Positions 1 through 11,684 of a stretch of DNA of 64,000 bases are shown here, one piece after another (the first letter of the stretch is position 1; every line of letters starts with the position of its first letter). A program made the position numbers and the translations under genes. The stretch comes from Cliona cf. orientalis (taxonomy: Eukaryota > Porifera > Demospongiae > Clionaida > Clionaidae). The DNA is taken from contig OZ005707.1 of assembly GCA_963930775.1 (NCBI GenBank), forward strand, positions 1,364,001-1,428,000. The letters are read 5' to 3'. The notes under the pieces are model-generated. The model ran no database searches and was not told the origin of the DNA. It saw only the letters and a program-made list of their open reading frames with translations.

Positions 1-415
1 ACATTGTAGCATCGTAGGCATAAATACCAAGCTTAACACTCCCTGGTACTTTTTGTGATCATCAACTGTTATTGTGTATATACTAACTTAATATAATTAT
101 GATAATAATTATACGACAACATGATAATCTCTACTCTAAGACCACCCAAGACAATAGCAGCTTTATGTGATCATGTGCAGAGCCTTGACCATCCCCAGGT
201 GCTTCCCCTTCGTCTTGTGTGCACAAAAATTATTATATTATACAAAATGCTATATATTCACACAATAGGTATTTTTACATTGTGTATAGGCATAATAACA
301 ATCATTAGTATGTGTGCATGGCATGTTTATGTATGTGTGTGTGCATGCATGTGTGTGGCGTGCCAGTGTGTGTTCATGCTTCTGTGTACGTGTACGTGTG
401 TGTACATGCTTGTGT

Positions 416-473
<58 letters not shown>

Positions 474-620
474 CTCCATGGCTAGCGCTATAGCCATATG
501 CATGGAAGGGGGTGAATCTCAAGATATGACCAGCATTATTAGCCAGACACATTGTAGGCTATCTAAACCAGCTCTATAGTAATCATAACTGTGGTCTTCT
601 AATTGCCTCTTGCATGCAGT
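1..620. other. Non-coding left edge with a TG microsatellite
   Basis: No gene is supported here. From about 300 to 472 the DNA is TG-rich and ends in a pure (TG)n run at roughly 418-472. Open frames crossing it are made of His-Thr or Cys-Val dipeptides from the repeat, so I treat them as artefacts. The left tandem duplication begins immediately to the right. Confidence 0.8.
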
Positions 621-1218
621 GCTGTGAAAACAATAGGCTGGCCAAGCATCAGCTGTTTTTACCACATAAATGTGCATCTGGTTTCTAAGCAGACAATGGG
701 CCAAGAGAGAGTATGCTAAGAGTATTGATAACAGATATGAGTTTACTCTCCAGCATGATTACAAAGAAAGTAGATGTTTGTTGATATGGCACTAAAAGCA
801 CATGCATGCATGTGGCTTTTGGCTATGATCAGCAAGCATAAAAGTGTGTGATTGTAAACATTGTGCAGGTACTAAAGTAAACAAGAAAGTGCATGCCATG
901 CTAGTGTATAATCAGTTTTGAATCTTCTATTCATCTCTTCATTGTGTTTGCATGTATATCTGGCTTACTGCTGCTTGTGGGTGGTGCATGATGTTACGTA
1001 TCATGATGGCTAAATATAACAACTCCAAGATACTGAACTGCATGACATCATCACTAAGTCTTTTGACTTTCTAAATTAAGTAAAATAGTAAAATACCTAT
1101 GTCTTACATAAATGAGTATAATAATTATGCAGTGCAAGCAGTAATCTGGATGCAAGTGTATGTCATGAATGGAAATTCCCAGGGTCAGTCCAGGGAACCA
1201 AACACTAGCGCTTTGGCA

Positions 1219-1226
1219 CATAAAAG
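1219..1226 (+). promoter_or_regulatory. TATA-like box CATAAAAG of Ig-A
   Basis: CATAAAAG lies 107 bp before the Ig-A start codon. The same box lies at exactly 107 bp before Ig-B in the duplicate unit although the surrounding sequence has diverged, which favours a retained core promoter. The promoter role is inference. Confidence 0.45.
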
Positions 1227-1325
1227 TACGGAACGACACAGGACGACCAATTCACAGATCATTCTCTGCAACTGCAAAGCCTAAGAAGAAGATAATTCAA
1301 CTAATTTTGGAATATTGACAGCACA

Positions 1326-2537
1326 ATGTCTGGAACTTCAACCATTTCAAAGTCTCTGCTGATCATTTTTGTAATAGCTGTGGGTATAGCTGATATTGCC
1401 AAATCTGCTCCCTGTTCTGCTGCATCGTATGAGCTGATTTTCAAGACTGATACAACAACAGCGGAAACAGGAGCTGTAATATTGAAATGTCGCGATGATG
1501 CCACTGCAGAAGCGCTGGACATCGATACTATCAGTTTCTACCTCAATCGAACCTCAGCAAGTGATCTCTCCTTGAGGGAGAGAGGAGATGTCACAGTGAC
1601 TGCTGTAGGAAGCACTGGTATCAAGTTCAACCTCACCCGTAGACTTGAAGGCAACTACACATGTGGCACAAGAGTGAATTGCAACAGTGTGATAGAAAGT
1701 CCACCAAAGACCTTGATATGTAAGTGGATTGTCATTTGTGTGACCATTAACTTTATAATTTTTCCTCCACCTCACAGCGTTGCAAACTATTGTACCATTG
1801 CTGCCTCTTCCTCAAACTAATTTCGCAGTAGCGCAGGGTGAAAGAGCTATCCTTCAATGTCCAATCCAACCAGGAGCTCTCCTTCAGCAATACTCGGTGT
1901 TGTGGTACAAAGAAAGTACTCTAATAGCTCAAACGACTATTAATCCGCAGACAGTTACGACTGTTGATGATTCTCGATACAAGATAGACAGAGATACTTA
2001 CTCACTGATTATTGATTCCACCAACACCAACGATACAAGCAGCAACTACCAGTGTGAGCTTTTTGTCACTAATCCCATAACCAAGAATCGGGAAATGCTG
2101 CAGCCATCTCCTTCAGTTACCCTCTCACTCGAAGTTAATGGTTACCGTAAGTATAATAAGAATTCTGAATATTATCCTATCATTGACAATCTGAAAGGCT
2201 TACATACACCATCAGTTACTAACTGAATTGAATTTCGCTGCTTCCTGAAAGTTCTAGTACTAGTGGAAGGGGGGCATAATATTATTATGCTAAACTAAGA
2301 ATCTACAATTGAAGAAAGATCTATCGATCCTCATATCTAGCTAAACTAGTCATTAATTGAGACCATATGCATGCTCCAAAATTGCAAATCTGTTCTCTCT
2401 CTGCAGCTGTTACTACTGATGAAGAGCCCATGGCTCCAGCTGACTCTACAATCGAAAGTCAATCCCCCACACCCGAGGAAACGACTGAAGATCCAATGGT
2501 GAATCTCTGGTGTGAGTGTCAGCCCAAGAAGCCATAA
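1326..2537 (+). CDS. Ig-A: secreted protein with two Ig domains and a CxC tail
   Basis: Three exons (1326-1719, 1778-2146, 2407-2537) with GT-AG borders, all phase 1, total 894 nt, encode 297 residues. Residues 1-28 form a signal peptide (hydrophobic core LLIIFVIAVGI). Ig domain 1 spans about 35-130 with Cys55 and Cys113 and sites NRT, NLT and NYT. Ig domain 2 (about 145-250) is V-set-like: Cys159, Trp174 and the DTSSNYQC motif ending at Cys224. A short Thr/Pro/Glu-rich tail ends WCECQPKKP. There is no transmembrane segment or GPI-type hydrophobic end, so a secreted product is predicted. The start was chosen because it gives the signal peptide and follows the CATAAAAG box. Relatives in the window are Ig-B, Ig-C, Ig-D and Ig-E. 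Sponge Ig-domain adhesion molecules are known as a class, but I cannot assign this to a named one; ligand and function are unknown. Confidence 0.8.
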
Positions 2538-4094
2538 CTGCTATGAGAGATAGATGCAGTGAACTCTTTAGAACTTGGACGATTGTGTGCATAATTAATA
2601 TCATATGTATAATATACCCCTTCACTGTAACATACATGACTCTGTAATCAATATTTTTATCTCTAGTGTTAATTATCACTTTTATTTAAATTCATCAGAC
2701 ATTCATGCATAACACTTCATTAATTTTGTCATAACCTAATATTATAGCGAACTTGCATGCTGCCACAATTGCAATAACATTGCCGATCATTAATTTTGAC
2801 AGTGTAGGGATTCTACAATAGCTAGGGTCAAGGGTATTATCAGTGGCTATACCATGCATGCATGCTTTACTGAAAAGCAATCAAGCTCTCAGAGTCAACA
2901 TCAATAATTATGTTACAGGAGGGATCATATTAACTGGCTCTGAACAGCACAGGATGAATTTCTTTAATCGTCATTCTTCATGTATGTGAGCACGTGTGTA
3001 TGTATGAGTGTGTGTGTGAGAGAGAGAGTGTGTGGGTGTGTGAGTGGGAGTCTGCATAATTATGCAGCCGGATGTGGCATGTCCCATGGACTTCACCTCT
3101 ACAAAAGTTGATTGAGCACAACATTCCAGACATTACTATGATTGCGTAATAAAGGAAGACAATAGTTACGACTTTCCTGTGCAGATCTTTATTAGGACAT
3201 CAAAGTGACTGCATGCTATGGCAGGTCACGTAGCTTTCAATAATTGTACCCATTCTACACACCTGTTCTTAGTCTGAGTTCATTCTAAAGACACAAGACA
3301 TGGCCAGGTCCATTGCTGTGAGGAAAGCTAGGAGTCCTAAGTTAGCGAAAAATGACTGAGTGATACATGAAGGGGGCTGGGCATGAGACTAATGCACATG
3401 TATACGATACCATCACAGAGAAGATAATATCGATTCATGCAGTGAGTACTGGCACAGATGAGAATCCATAATAGTATAGCTAAATCCATCACTGAGTAGC
3501 TATGCTACAGAAAATATAATGTACATAGCCACTGCATGAAGAGAAAAATCCTTCCAAAATGACTGCTATGGACTGGCTATAGCTAGAAGTCAGCATAGCA
3601 ACACACCCAGCTAGTGATATCGATCAGTTTTTTAATCACTCATGAACATATTTCTGGCCTGATTTCCGTTATTTATCTCACTATAATAGATTATAGCTGA
3701 TGGATCAATTGCAAGACTATAACTAGTCATCTCATCCCATTATCACCTGGTTGTAGGCTAATTAAGACTCAGTGTGGCATGGCCTGAGCAGGGGAATCAT
3801 AATATGAAATCAGAACAGAGGTAGCAGTATACAGCTAGCTATAGCTACATGGGCAGGGAATGATTTAATGATTAACTGTGAGCCATATTATGACAGGAGA
3901 ACACTAGTGGCATTGGTCACCCTAAATCAAATATAGCAGGTCAAGCGTGTGTTCATCCCACGGATAATCCATTCCCAACGATATTCTGCATAAAAACGTT
4001 GTTTCAGACCTGCTGACGAAGTGAATCATATAATATGATAGCCACATAGGTAGGGTCTGGGAACTTTTCCTCACTCTTATTTACCAACTTTCAC
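2538..4094. other. Intergenic, no gene seen
   Basis: This is the 3' half of unit C1. It holds only short accidental open frames, a TG/GA-rich patch near 2990-3050 and AT-rich palindromic stretches. Its counterpart at 6498-8085 has no conserved reading frame either, which argues against a hidden coding gene. Confidence 0.7.
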
Positions 4095-4381
4095 CAGTGG
4101 AGTAGGAACCAGGGGGGCCAGGGGGGCCACTGGCCCCCCCCCCAATATTTCAGAAGGGGGGGCCTGGCCCCTCCAATAATCAGGCTTGATACAAAACCCT
4201 TGTGTATGTTTTCTTTTAATTTTCAATATATACCAGACTTTCTTCATAAAAGTCTGGTTTGAATTACTAAAATATGACCTCTACAAAAGAATAATTGTGG
4301 TCACAAAATTAAGTAATCAAAGCCACACCCACAACTTGTATTGGTGGCCCCTGCAATACGCGATTGCTTCCTACTCCACTG
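4095..4381. mobile_element. Short non-autonomous DNA transposon with 14-bp terminal inverted repeats
   Basis: The left end reads CAGTGGAGTAGGAA and the right end is its exact reverse complement TTCCTACTCCACTG, 287 bp apart. The interior is G/C-stacked near the left end (4110-4170) and AT-rich elsewhere, with no coding frame. TTCAC directly abuts both ends (4090-4094 and 4382-4386), so a 5-bp target duplication is possible. The CAGTGG ends resemble those of the hAT element at 24779, but hAT normally gives 8-bp duplications, so the superfamily is uncertain. Confidence 0.65.
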
Positions 4382-4387
4382 TTCACT

Positions 4388-4530
4388 ATCCACATCCTCC
4401 ACCACTGGATGCCCTCGCTGGTGGGATGGCATATGTCTTGCTCCTTCTCTTTGCCATTACGAAGAAGCTGTGTGCATACACAAGTAAAAGTAACTACACA
4501 TGTGTATTTATCCTCCTGTTCTCTCTCTCT
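4388..4530 (-). pseudogene. Shard of DIXDC1 exon 6 and adjoining intron
   Basis: This stretch is nearly identical to 45127-45290, part of exon 6 of the DIXDC1-like gene plus its upstream intron. The exon part (to about 4466), the splice-acceptor sequence and the following CT-rich intron were copied together, about 40 kb from the source and in the same orientation. No other DIXDC1 exon is next to it, so it cannot encode the protein. Confidence 0.8.
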
Positions 4531-4531
4531 C

Positions 4532-4562
4532 CATCCCTCCCTCCCTCCCTCCCTCCCTCCTT
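4532..4562. repeat. (CCCT)n microsatellite
   Basis: A clean run of CCTC tetramers. The corresponding DIXDC1 intron at 45290-45385 also carries CCCT-rich repeats, so the repeat travelled with the exon shard. It marks the left border of tandem unit C2. Confidence 0.85.
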
Positions 4563-5161
4563 CGCTGTTAAAACAATAGGCTGGCCATCAGCTGTTTCTG
4601 ATCACACAAATTTAATCTGTTTTCTAAGCAGACAATTGCAACGGGCCAAGAGAGCAGTATGTAAACTACACAGTATTGATTATAATAATATTATTATCAT
4701 TATGAGTCTACTCTCCAGCATGATTACAAAGAAAGTACAGATGTTTGCTGACATGGCACTATAAAAAGCATGTGTATGCATGCGGCTTTCTGCGAGCACA
4801 AAACTATGTGATTGTAAACATTAGGTACTAAAGTAAACAAGAAGTGCTAGCTAGTGTATAATCAGTTTATTCATCTCTTCATTCTGTTTGCATATCTGGC
4901 TCACTTGTGAGTCGAGTGGTGCAGATGATGGCTAAATATAACCATTACGATTCCAAGATGCTGACATCATCACTTTTGACTTTCTAAATATCTACTATGG
5001 TAAATACCAATGTACTGCATAAAAGATAAAGTGCAGTGTGGCAATTATTAGTCTATATATAGTGATCTGTACTACATGGACTGAGCTGATTATATCATGC
5101 ATATGGAAACCCCCAGGGCGACTCCAGAGATTCATGTGCTTGCATGATTGGTAGCTACGTA

Positions 5162-5169
5162 CATAAAAG
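5162..5169 (+). promoter_or_regulatory. TATA-like box CATAAAAG of Ig-B
   Basis: Same octamer and same 107-bp distance to the start codon as in Ig-A. The core promoter therefore looks preserved although the downstream gene carries a stop. Confidence 0.4.
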
Positions 5170-5268
5170 ACTGGGATTCAGAACAGAATGACCAATCCAC
5201 TGATCATTTTTGCAACTGCAAGGCCTATAGAAGAAGATAATAGTTGATTTTGGAACATTGACAGCACA

Positions 5269-6497
5269 ATGTCTGGAATTTCAGCCATTTCAAAATCTTT
5301 GCTGATCATTTTAATTTCTGTGGGTATGACTAATATTGCCAAATCCGCTCCCTGTTCAAGCCAGAGTCCTACTGCATCATATGAGCTGATTTATAGGACT
5401 GATGCAACGACAACGACAACAGGAGCTGTATTCTTGGAATGTCGCAATGATACCACTGCAGAAGCACTGAACATCAATACTATCAGTTTCTACCTCAATC
5501 GAACCTCAGCAAGTGATCTCTCCTTGAGGGAGAGAGGAGATGTCACAGTGACTGCTGTAGGAAACACTGGTATCAAGTTCAACCTCACCCGTAGACTTGA
5601 AGGCAACTACACATGTGGCACAAGAGTGAATTGCAACAATGTAATAGAAAGTTCACCAAAGACCTTGATATGTAAGTGGATTGTCATTATGTGTGACCAT
5701 TAAATCATTATGATGAACCAGCAATAATATTCAATGAAACTTTATAATAATTTTTCCTCCACCTCACAGCATTACAAACTATTGTACCATTGCTGCCTCT
5801 TCCTCAAACTAATTTCACAGTAGCGCAGAGTGAAAGAGCTATCCTTCAATGTCCAATCCAACCAGGAGCTCTCCTTCAGCAATACTCGGTGTCGTGGTAC
5901 AAAGAAGGTATTGAAATAGCTCAAACAACTAATAATCCACAGACGGTTATGACTGTTGATGATTCTTGATACAAGATAGATAGAGATACGTACTCACTGA
6001 TCATTGATTCCGCCAACACCAACGATACAAGCAGCAACTACCGGTGTGAGCTCTTTGTCACTAATCCCATAACCAATAGTCTTGTAATGCTGCAGCCATC
6101 TCCTTCAGTTACCCTCTCACTCGAAGTTAATGGTTACCGTAAGTATAATAAGAATTCTGAATATCCTGTCGATCTGAAAGGCATACATACATGCACCATC
6201 AGTTACTAACTGAATTGAATTTTACTGCTTCCTGAAAATCCTAGTGGAAGGGGGCCATAATAATATTATGCTACAGTTGAAGAAAGATCTATCGACCCTC
6301 ATATCTAGCTAGACTAGTCATTGAGACCAAAATTGCAAATCTATTCTCTCTCTGCAGCTGTTACTACTGATGAAGAGCCCATGGTTCCAGCTCACTCTAC
6401 AACTGAAAGTCAACCCCCCACACCCGAGGAAGCGACTGACGATCCAGTGGTGAATCTCTGGTGTGCGTGTCAGCCCAAGAAGCCATCACTGCTATGA
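5269..6497 (+). pseudogene. Ig-B: paralogue of Ig-A with one premature stop
   Basis: The three-exon structure of Ig-A is conserved (5269-5671, 5770-6138, 6358-6497; total 912 nt, in frame throughout). The signal peptide and Ig domain 1 are intact. In Ig domain 2 the arginine codon CGA of Ig-A is TGA at 5967-5969, just before the YKIDRDTY strand, so translation would stop before the second conserved Cys. No frameshift is seen, the third exon keeps the CxC motif (LWCACQPKKP) and its own stop lies four codons further on than in Ig-A. It may be a young pseudogene, an allele with a null in the sequenced individual, or a source of a truncated one-domain secreted protein. A sequencing error cannot be excluded. 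Confidence 0.75.
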
Positions 6498-9400
6498 GAG
6501 ATAGATGCAGTGAACTCTTTAGAACTTGGAAAGTAACTGTTGTGTGCCAGCTCCTACTATAACATGCATGCATGATTCTGTAATCACTTAGTTTTAATAC
6601 TGTAAAATTCACTTTTAATTTATCATAACTATTCATCAGATATTCATGCATTAGTTTTGTCATAATCTAATATAGCGAACTTGCATGCTGTGTGCCACAA
6701 TTGCAATTATAGCTAACATTGCCGATCATTTGACAGTGTAGGGATTCTACAAAAGCTAGGGTCAAGGGTATATCATCAGTGGCTATACCATGCATACATG
6801 CTTTCCTGAAAAACAGTCAAGCTCTCAGAACTAACATCAACTTTAATTGTCATTCTTCTTGACATGTATGTGAGCGTGTGTGTGTGAAATTTTATAGAGA
6901 GTGCATGTGTGTGTGTGAGTGTGTGTATATGTGAGTGTGTGCGTGTGAGAGAGTACATATGCATGTGTGTGGGTGAATGTGAGTCTGCATAATATTATGC
7001 AGCTGGATGTGGCATGGTCCAGTCCCACGGACTTCACCTCAACAAAAATCGATCAGCAAAACATTCCAGATATTATCATGATTGCGTAATAAAGGAAGAC
7101 AATAGTTACAACTTTCCTGAGCCGATCTTTAGAACATCGAAATGACTGCTATAGACTGCTTCTAGCTATAGCCATAGTCCATAGCAGTCATTTTGGAAGA
7201 GTTTTTCTCTTCACACAGAGCTACATACTATACACTACAGCATAGCTACTCAGTGATGGACAGCTATAATATACTTGGATCCTCATCTGTGCCAGAACTC
7301 ACTGATGTATGTTTAATTACCTTCTCTGTGACGGTATATCGTATTCGTGTGCATATATAATATGGTGCATTACTCAAGTGAGAACTCCTCACAGCAATGG
7401 ACCTGGCCATGTCTTGTGTCTTTGGAATGGACTCAGAAATTTGAGTTGGTATTACTAAGAACAGGTGTGTGGAATGAGTATTAATAATTATTGAAAGCTA
7501 CGTGATCTGGAGGGCACATTGTCAAGTGCATTGGTCAACAAATAAGATAATAATATTACACTAGCATAGCAACACTCCCAATGATATCGATCTGCTTTTT
7601 TTTAATCACTCACTCATGAACATGTTCCTGACCTGATTTCCTCAATCATCCCTGTTATTTATGCTATTCATCTCACTATAATAGCTGATGGATCAAGACC
7701 AACTAGTCATCTCATCCCATTATAATTTTTCAAAACATAATTCACCCAGTTAGGCTAAGACTCAATGTGGCATGGCCTGAGCATAATATGAAATCAGGAC
7801 AGAGGCAGCAGTAGCTAGCTACATGGGCAGGGAATGATTTAATGATTAACTGTGAGCCATGTGACAGTGCATGGGTCACCCTAATCAAATGTAGCAGGTC
7901 AAGCGAGTGTTCATCCCACGGATGATCCAATCCCATGGAACGACTCCTGACATTCTGCATAAACATGTTGGTTCAGACCAGCTGACAAAGTGAATCATCC
8001 TTACATATGATACTATAGCCATTTGGGTAGGGTCCAGGAACTATTCTTCACTCTAGACGTATCAAAACTTTACCATTTTAAGTGGTAACTGCTACTGCAT
8101 GTATGCATGGGCAACTTTTGTCAATAAACAATGATTTCACGACTAATTAGTTAACGTGGAGGAAAATCCTTTGAGGATAAAATGGGAACTTACCAGTACT
8201 ACCCACCACAATTTTGGAGAAACTGATAGAATTCCTGTAAGTTAAATCATAATACTCAGTTCTATGAATGCTGAATGGATAACAATAATAATTATGCTTA
8301 ATAATTTTGGTATCATGCATCCACTCCCGGAGTCGGCCTATCAGTTTAATTAAATCAGTCTCAGAATTTGAATGCTATAACCTGACTTCCTTGCTGCAAG
8401 GTGATTCACTCAACTGTAGCTAAACAATTTTAAGTGCTGACCTCCATTATATGGCTGTAAATGACCTGTGGTATATATTGACTTTATAAGGAAATGAAAC
8501 GATTACTGCATCCCTAGTAGCTTCATTGTATATGGTAAAGGGTCACTACGTGTGTAAGTGGCATCCTTCTTTAAGTTATGCAATATTACGTAATCGTCAA
8601 ATGCTTTAAAGTGGCATAACTTGAAAATAAAAATAGATGACAAACTTTTAAATATTTCTAGAATCATTTTCTATATTCACCTGTATCTGTGCCAAATTTC
8701 ACGATTCGATACCCTTACGATTCAATACCTTTACTGTTTCAGAAAAGTAAATTTCTCTACTAGGGATCTAATAATAAGAATATGCTTACCTCTGCAGTTG
8801 ATCATATTGTTGTGCATGATCATTATTACCTTTAAGGGGAACTTTATTGAGGAAGATAATAATAATATTACGTCTGTTTGATCATTCACCACTAAATTCT
8901 TTCATCAGGATAGCTAGCTATAGACCATCTGAGCTAGGCTCCAACACTGCGACGAGTTTATTAAATTTTGCTCCATATAGCTATAGATGCTGACACAAAT
9001 ATTAAATTTTAGCATTACATCCCATGCCAAAACATTTAAAAGAGTACTAGGGTGAAGAAAGCCTTGAGTGGGAACATGATACTATAGTATTGCATCCCAG
9101 AATCCATTTTGTAGCCATCTTTAATCGTCAAGCTATAGCTACCTTGACCAATCATCGATCACTTCATTCGAATTTCCAGTCCTGCATAGTGAACTAGGAA
9201 GAAACCTGAGCCTAAGCACTGTACAGCAGCTAGGTGATTCTCACTCTAAGTCTTAGGAACTAATTTTGACTCCTGACCACTGGGAATCGTGGTTGTAATT
9301 ATGTAATACCTATAAGCCCTTGGTAATACTCAGTCTATTATCATTGAACAAAATATGGGTACTCAGCACAGACAATCCTAGCTGGACCAGATGCTGGTGT

Positions 9401-9840
9401 ATATAACATGTATTAAAGAGAAAGTGTGCATATAGGTGTCTAGAATCAAATAGCTGCTGCAGTTGATTGGGGAAGGCTACTATTGAGATAGATCATATAT
9501 AGCTAGTCCAAATTAAATCCCAGTCTATCCGAGTCTCAGATATTTTGAATCTCAGTTTACTGAAAATAATCTGTGCTGAAAGGGCCGGATCTGAAATAGA
9601 TTTCCAGTTTATAATCTGAGATAGATAAATGATTGGATCTATGCCCAACTGCAGCTAGCCTCGTCCGCCCAGGCCACTAGGCTGCAGCAGCTCATTCTAG
9701 TGACCTCCTCGTGCACAACCAGTGGATTGTTGACGACCTCTACCTACCCATACAAGAGCGCAAAGAAAATTCGCATTCTAGGACTGTGACTAGAAAAAAT
9801 CGCGAGAAACTCGGAAAAAAAAAAAAAAAAAAAGCGATCT
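6498..9840. other. Intergenic, no gene seen
   Basis: Up to 8085 this matches the non-coding part of unit C1 and includes a TG/GA-rich patch near 6875-6985. From 8086 to 9840 the DNA is AT-rich, without a convincing coding frame. An 86-residue open frame at 8621-8881 has no recognisable domain. The string GGTAAAGGGTCA near 8537 recurs near 19131 and 46406, suggesting an old dispersed repeat. Confidence 0.65.
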
Positions 9841-9846
9841 ATATCG

Positions 9847-9858
9847 TGCGCATGCGCA
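9847..9858. promoter_or_regulatory. NRF1-type palindrome TGCGCATGCGCA upstream of T1
   Basis: A perfect match to the animal NRF1 consensus YGCGCAYGCGCR, 121 bp before the T1 start codon, just after a poly-A run (about 9817-9834). Such palindromes usually mark TATA-less core promoters. Binding in this organism is inferred from the consensus only. Confidence 0.5.
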
Positions 9859-9978
9859 ATGGGTCGATCACGATCATGTGAGAATCACGGACGAGGGTAG
9901 GGCACACCTACTTAGTGACCCTGCAATCGTATCTGATTCTGACTGCCTCGGAACGATCCAAAGCGTTGACTCTGAGTC

Positions 9979-10731
9979 ATGGGATTGCTGAAGAAGTTAG
10001 ACGAGTGGCGTTGGAGTGGTCCTGTGCTAGGTAAGTAGCTGGCTATCAAGAGGCCTTTTTCACAGAGCTTCATAGCTATCCTACCCGGGGGCCGTATAGC
10101 ACAATTTATTATTAAATATTGGCCTCTTTATTACAGGATTCTGTATGTATTTTTCAATTGTGGTGATCTGTATAGTTGTTCTAATAAGTGTCTTGGCTTC
10201 CATCCCTCTGATTGCATTCGGTGAGTCAAACTCTATGGTAGTTTTTAATACTTGAATCAAGTTATTACTAATTATTTATTAAATCTATTTCTAGGTATTC
10301 GAGGGTTTGCTAACCTAGAGGAGTGTGCTATTGGCGCTCTGCATGCTTTGGACGCTTTCAACTTCTTAACGGGATTGCTCTTTGCCATAGTGTTTGCGAC
10401 AGTTCTGGTGATCGTATGTTTCGTAACCAAATACATCGGTGGTACCTCGAGTAAACTGGCAACTGCTTTACGTTACATCATTGCCATCCTGTTGATCATC
10501 AGCACAATTGTGGGCTTTTGTGATATCGTATATTCCTTCTACATTGCCAGTCAAGTGTATGGACAGTATGATGAATTTAAACAGGGTCAAGTCAACTGCT
10601 CGAGTTCAGTGTACTATTCTTCATTTGTATCAGTTATCCTAGTTTTCCTTTACATTTACGTTGAGGTTGGCTTGGCCATATTCTTAATTTTATGGCTTAA
10701 AATAGACTTCACTGGTAGAATATTTGGTTGA
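9979..10731 (+). CDS. T1: four-helix membrane protein, unrecognised family
   Basis: Three exons (9979-10030, 10137-10220, 10295-10731) with phase-1 introns, total 573 nt, encode 190 residues. Helices lie at about 18-44, 67-90, 106-130 and 151-176. Short charged linkers such as KYIGGTSSKLATALR separate helices 2 and 3. The two other loops each hold one Cys conserved across the family: Cys56 in NLEECAIG and Cys147 in QVNCSSS, suggesting a disulfide on the non-cytosolic side. Strong family signatures are ASIPLIAFGIRG at the exon 2/3 junction, DAFNFLTG, GFCDIVYSFYIASQVYGQ and VYYSSF. The topology resembles MARVEL/claudin-type tetraspan proteins, but no diagnostic motif of those families was found. 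It is first of four tandem same-strand paralogues, with an NRF1-type site upstream. Function is unknown. Confidence 0.8.
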
Positions 10732-11684
10732 AGAGGACTTTGTTTGATTATCCATTTTCTTGTCTGAGCTTTGTGTTATTTCTAATAATTTTTAGATTTC
10801 ATGTTTATTGTTTATATTATAATTAGCTATAGATCCCCCCAGCTCAGGCATCAGGCTACTCCATGTACTGTATAGTATGTATATTATACATGCATGTTAG
10901 TAATCTAGCGTGCTACATCCTGCATGCATATGTATACATATTCATACATCATTATCAGTTGTCGTACTGTTGTTGACTGCAAGGTCTCAGTGGTGTGTGT
11001 GTGTGTACACATGGTCAATATTATTCATCCTTGGCCTATATTTTATATATTATATAGGCTAACAACATAATGTATAGCTGCTTCCAGGGAAGGTTGAAAG
11101 GTGTCTTGGTTACAGTGTGACAGTGTTGATGGATGTGAAGCAAGTCAAGATCGCGATTCAATACTAGCTAGATATCATGTTGCTATGACAGTCCATATTA
11201 TCATAGGACCTGGTAGGCTGGTACTAGCTACAGTTCATGATGGACGTACAACTTAATATGCACTGTTACAGTATTATGTATGCAGTAGCTTTGTCTTCTG
11301 CCTCCCAGCTATTCTGAGCTATACATGTATATTAAATTTTGATCTTCATTGCTTCAAACTGAAACCAGAGGAAGTCTATAATAATATAATATTATGTATT
11401 CATCTATTGTGTATGTGTCATATTATTCAACATAATGGTTGGTTGTGACGTGCATGCCTGAGTTGGCCTCCTTGTCTTATCATTATTGACTCTGATCACA
11501 CGATGATGCTATAATAGTTCAATGAACATCGATAATAATGATAATATCATGAGGCTGGATGGAATATTCTGACCTAGTCTAGCTACAGAGTATATGGAGA
11601 GGCTGAACTAGCTAATCTATCATCTATGATTAGTCTAGTCAGTGTAGTCACAGTGATCATCTATCGTTATCAAAGCAGTGGGGC
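10732..11684. other. Intergenic between T1 and T2
   Basis: AT-rich spacer without a supported gene. A short TG run lies near 10994-11006. TATTATA/TAATATTAT palindromic strings are frequent, as elsewhere in the window. Confidence 0.7.

Larger units (their letters stand above)
621..4094. repeat. Tandem duplication unit C1 (pairs with 4564-8085)
   Basis: This 3.5 kb unit aligns by eye along its whole length with 4564-8085. Shared landmarks, in order, are the AACAATAGGCTGGCC start (about 627 and 4570), the CATAAAAG promoter box, the three exons of an Ig gene, the distal AAAGGAAGACAATAGTTA stretch (about 3152 and 7091) and the CTAGTCATCTCATCCCATTA stretch near the end. Many small indels separate the copies, so the duplication is not very recent. 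Ig-A lies in this unit and its broken sister Ig-B in the other. Confidence 0.85.
4564..8085. repeat. Tandem duplication unit C2 (pairs with 621-4094)
   Basis: Second copy of the left duplication, offset by about 3.94 kb. The junction between the copies contains the short transposon (4095-4381), the DIXDC1 shard and the CCCT repeat, so either the duplication or later insertions brought foreign DNA to this point. Confidence 0.85.

Noticed and set aside
121-579. 152-residue open frame over the TG microsatellite
   Set aside because: Composed largely of Cys-Val dipeptides from the repeat; no conserved domain and no counterpart in tandem unit C2.
4186-4764. 192-residue plus-strand open frame
   Set aside because: It crosses a short transposon, the antisense of a DIXDC1 exon shard, a CCCT repeat and the start of unit C2, so it is a mosaic of unrelated pieces.
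8621-8881. 86-residue open frame in the spacer before T1
   Set aside because: No start context, splice signals or recognisable domain; AT-rich composition explains the hydrophobic residues.
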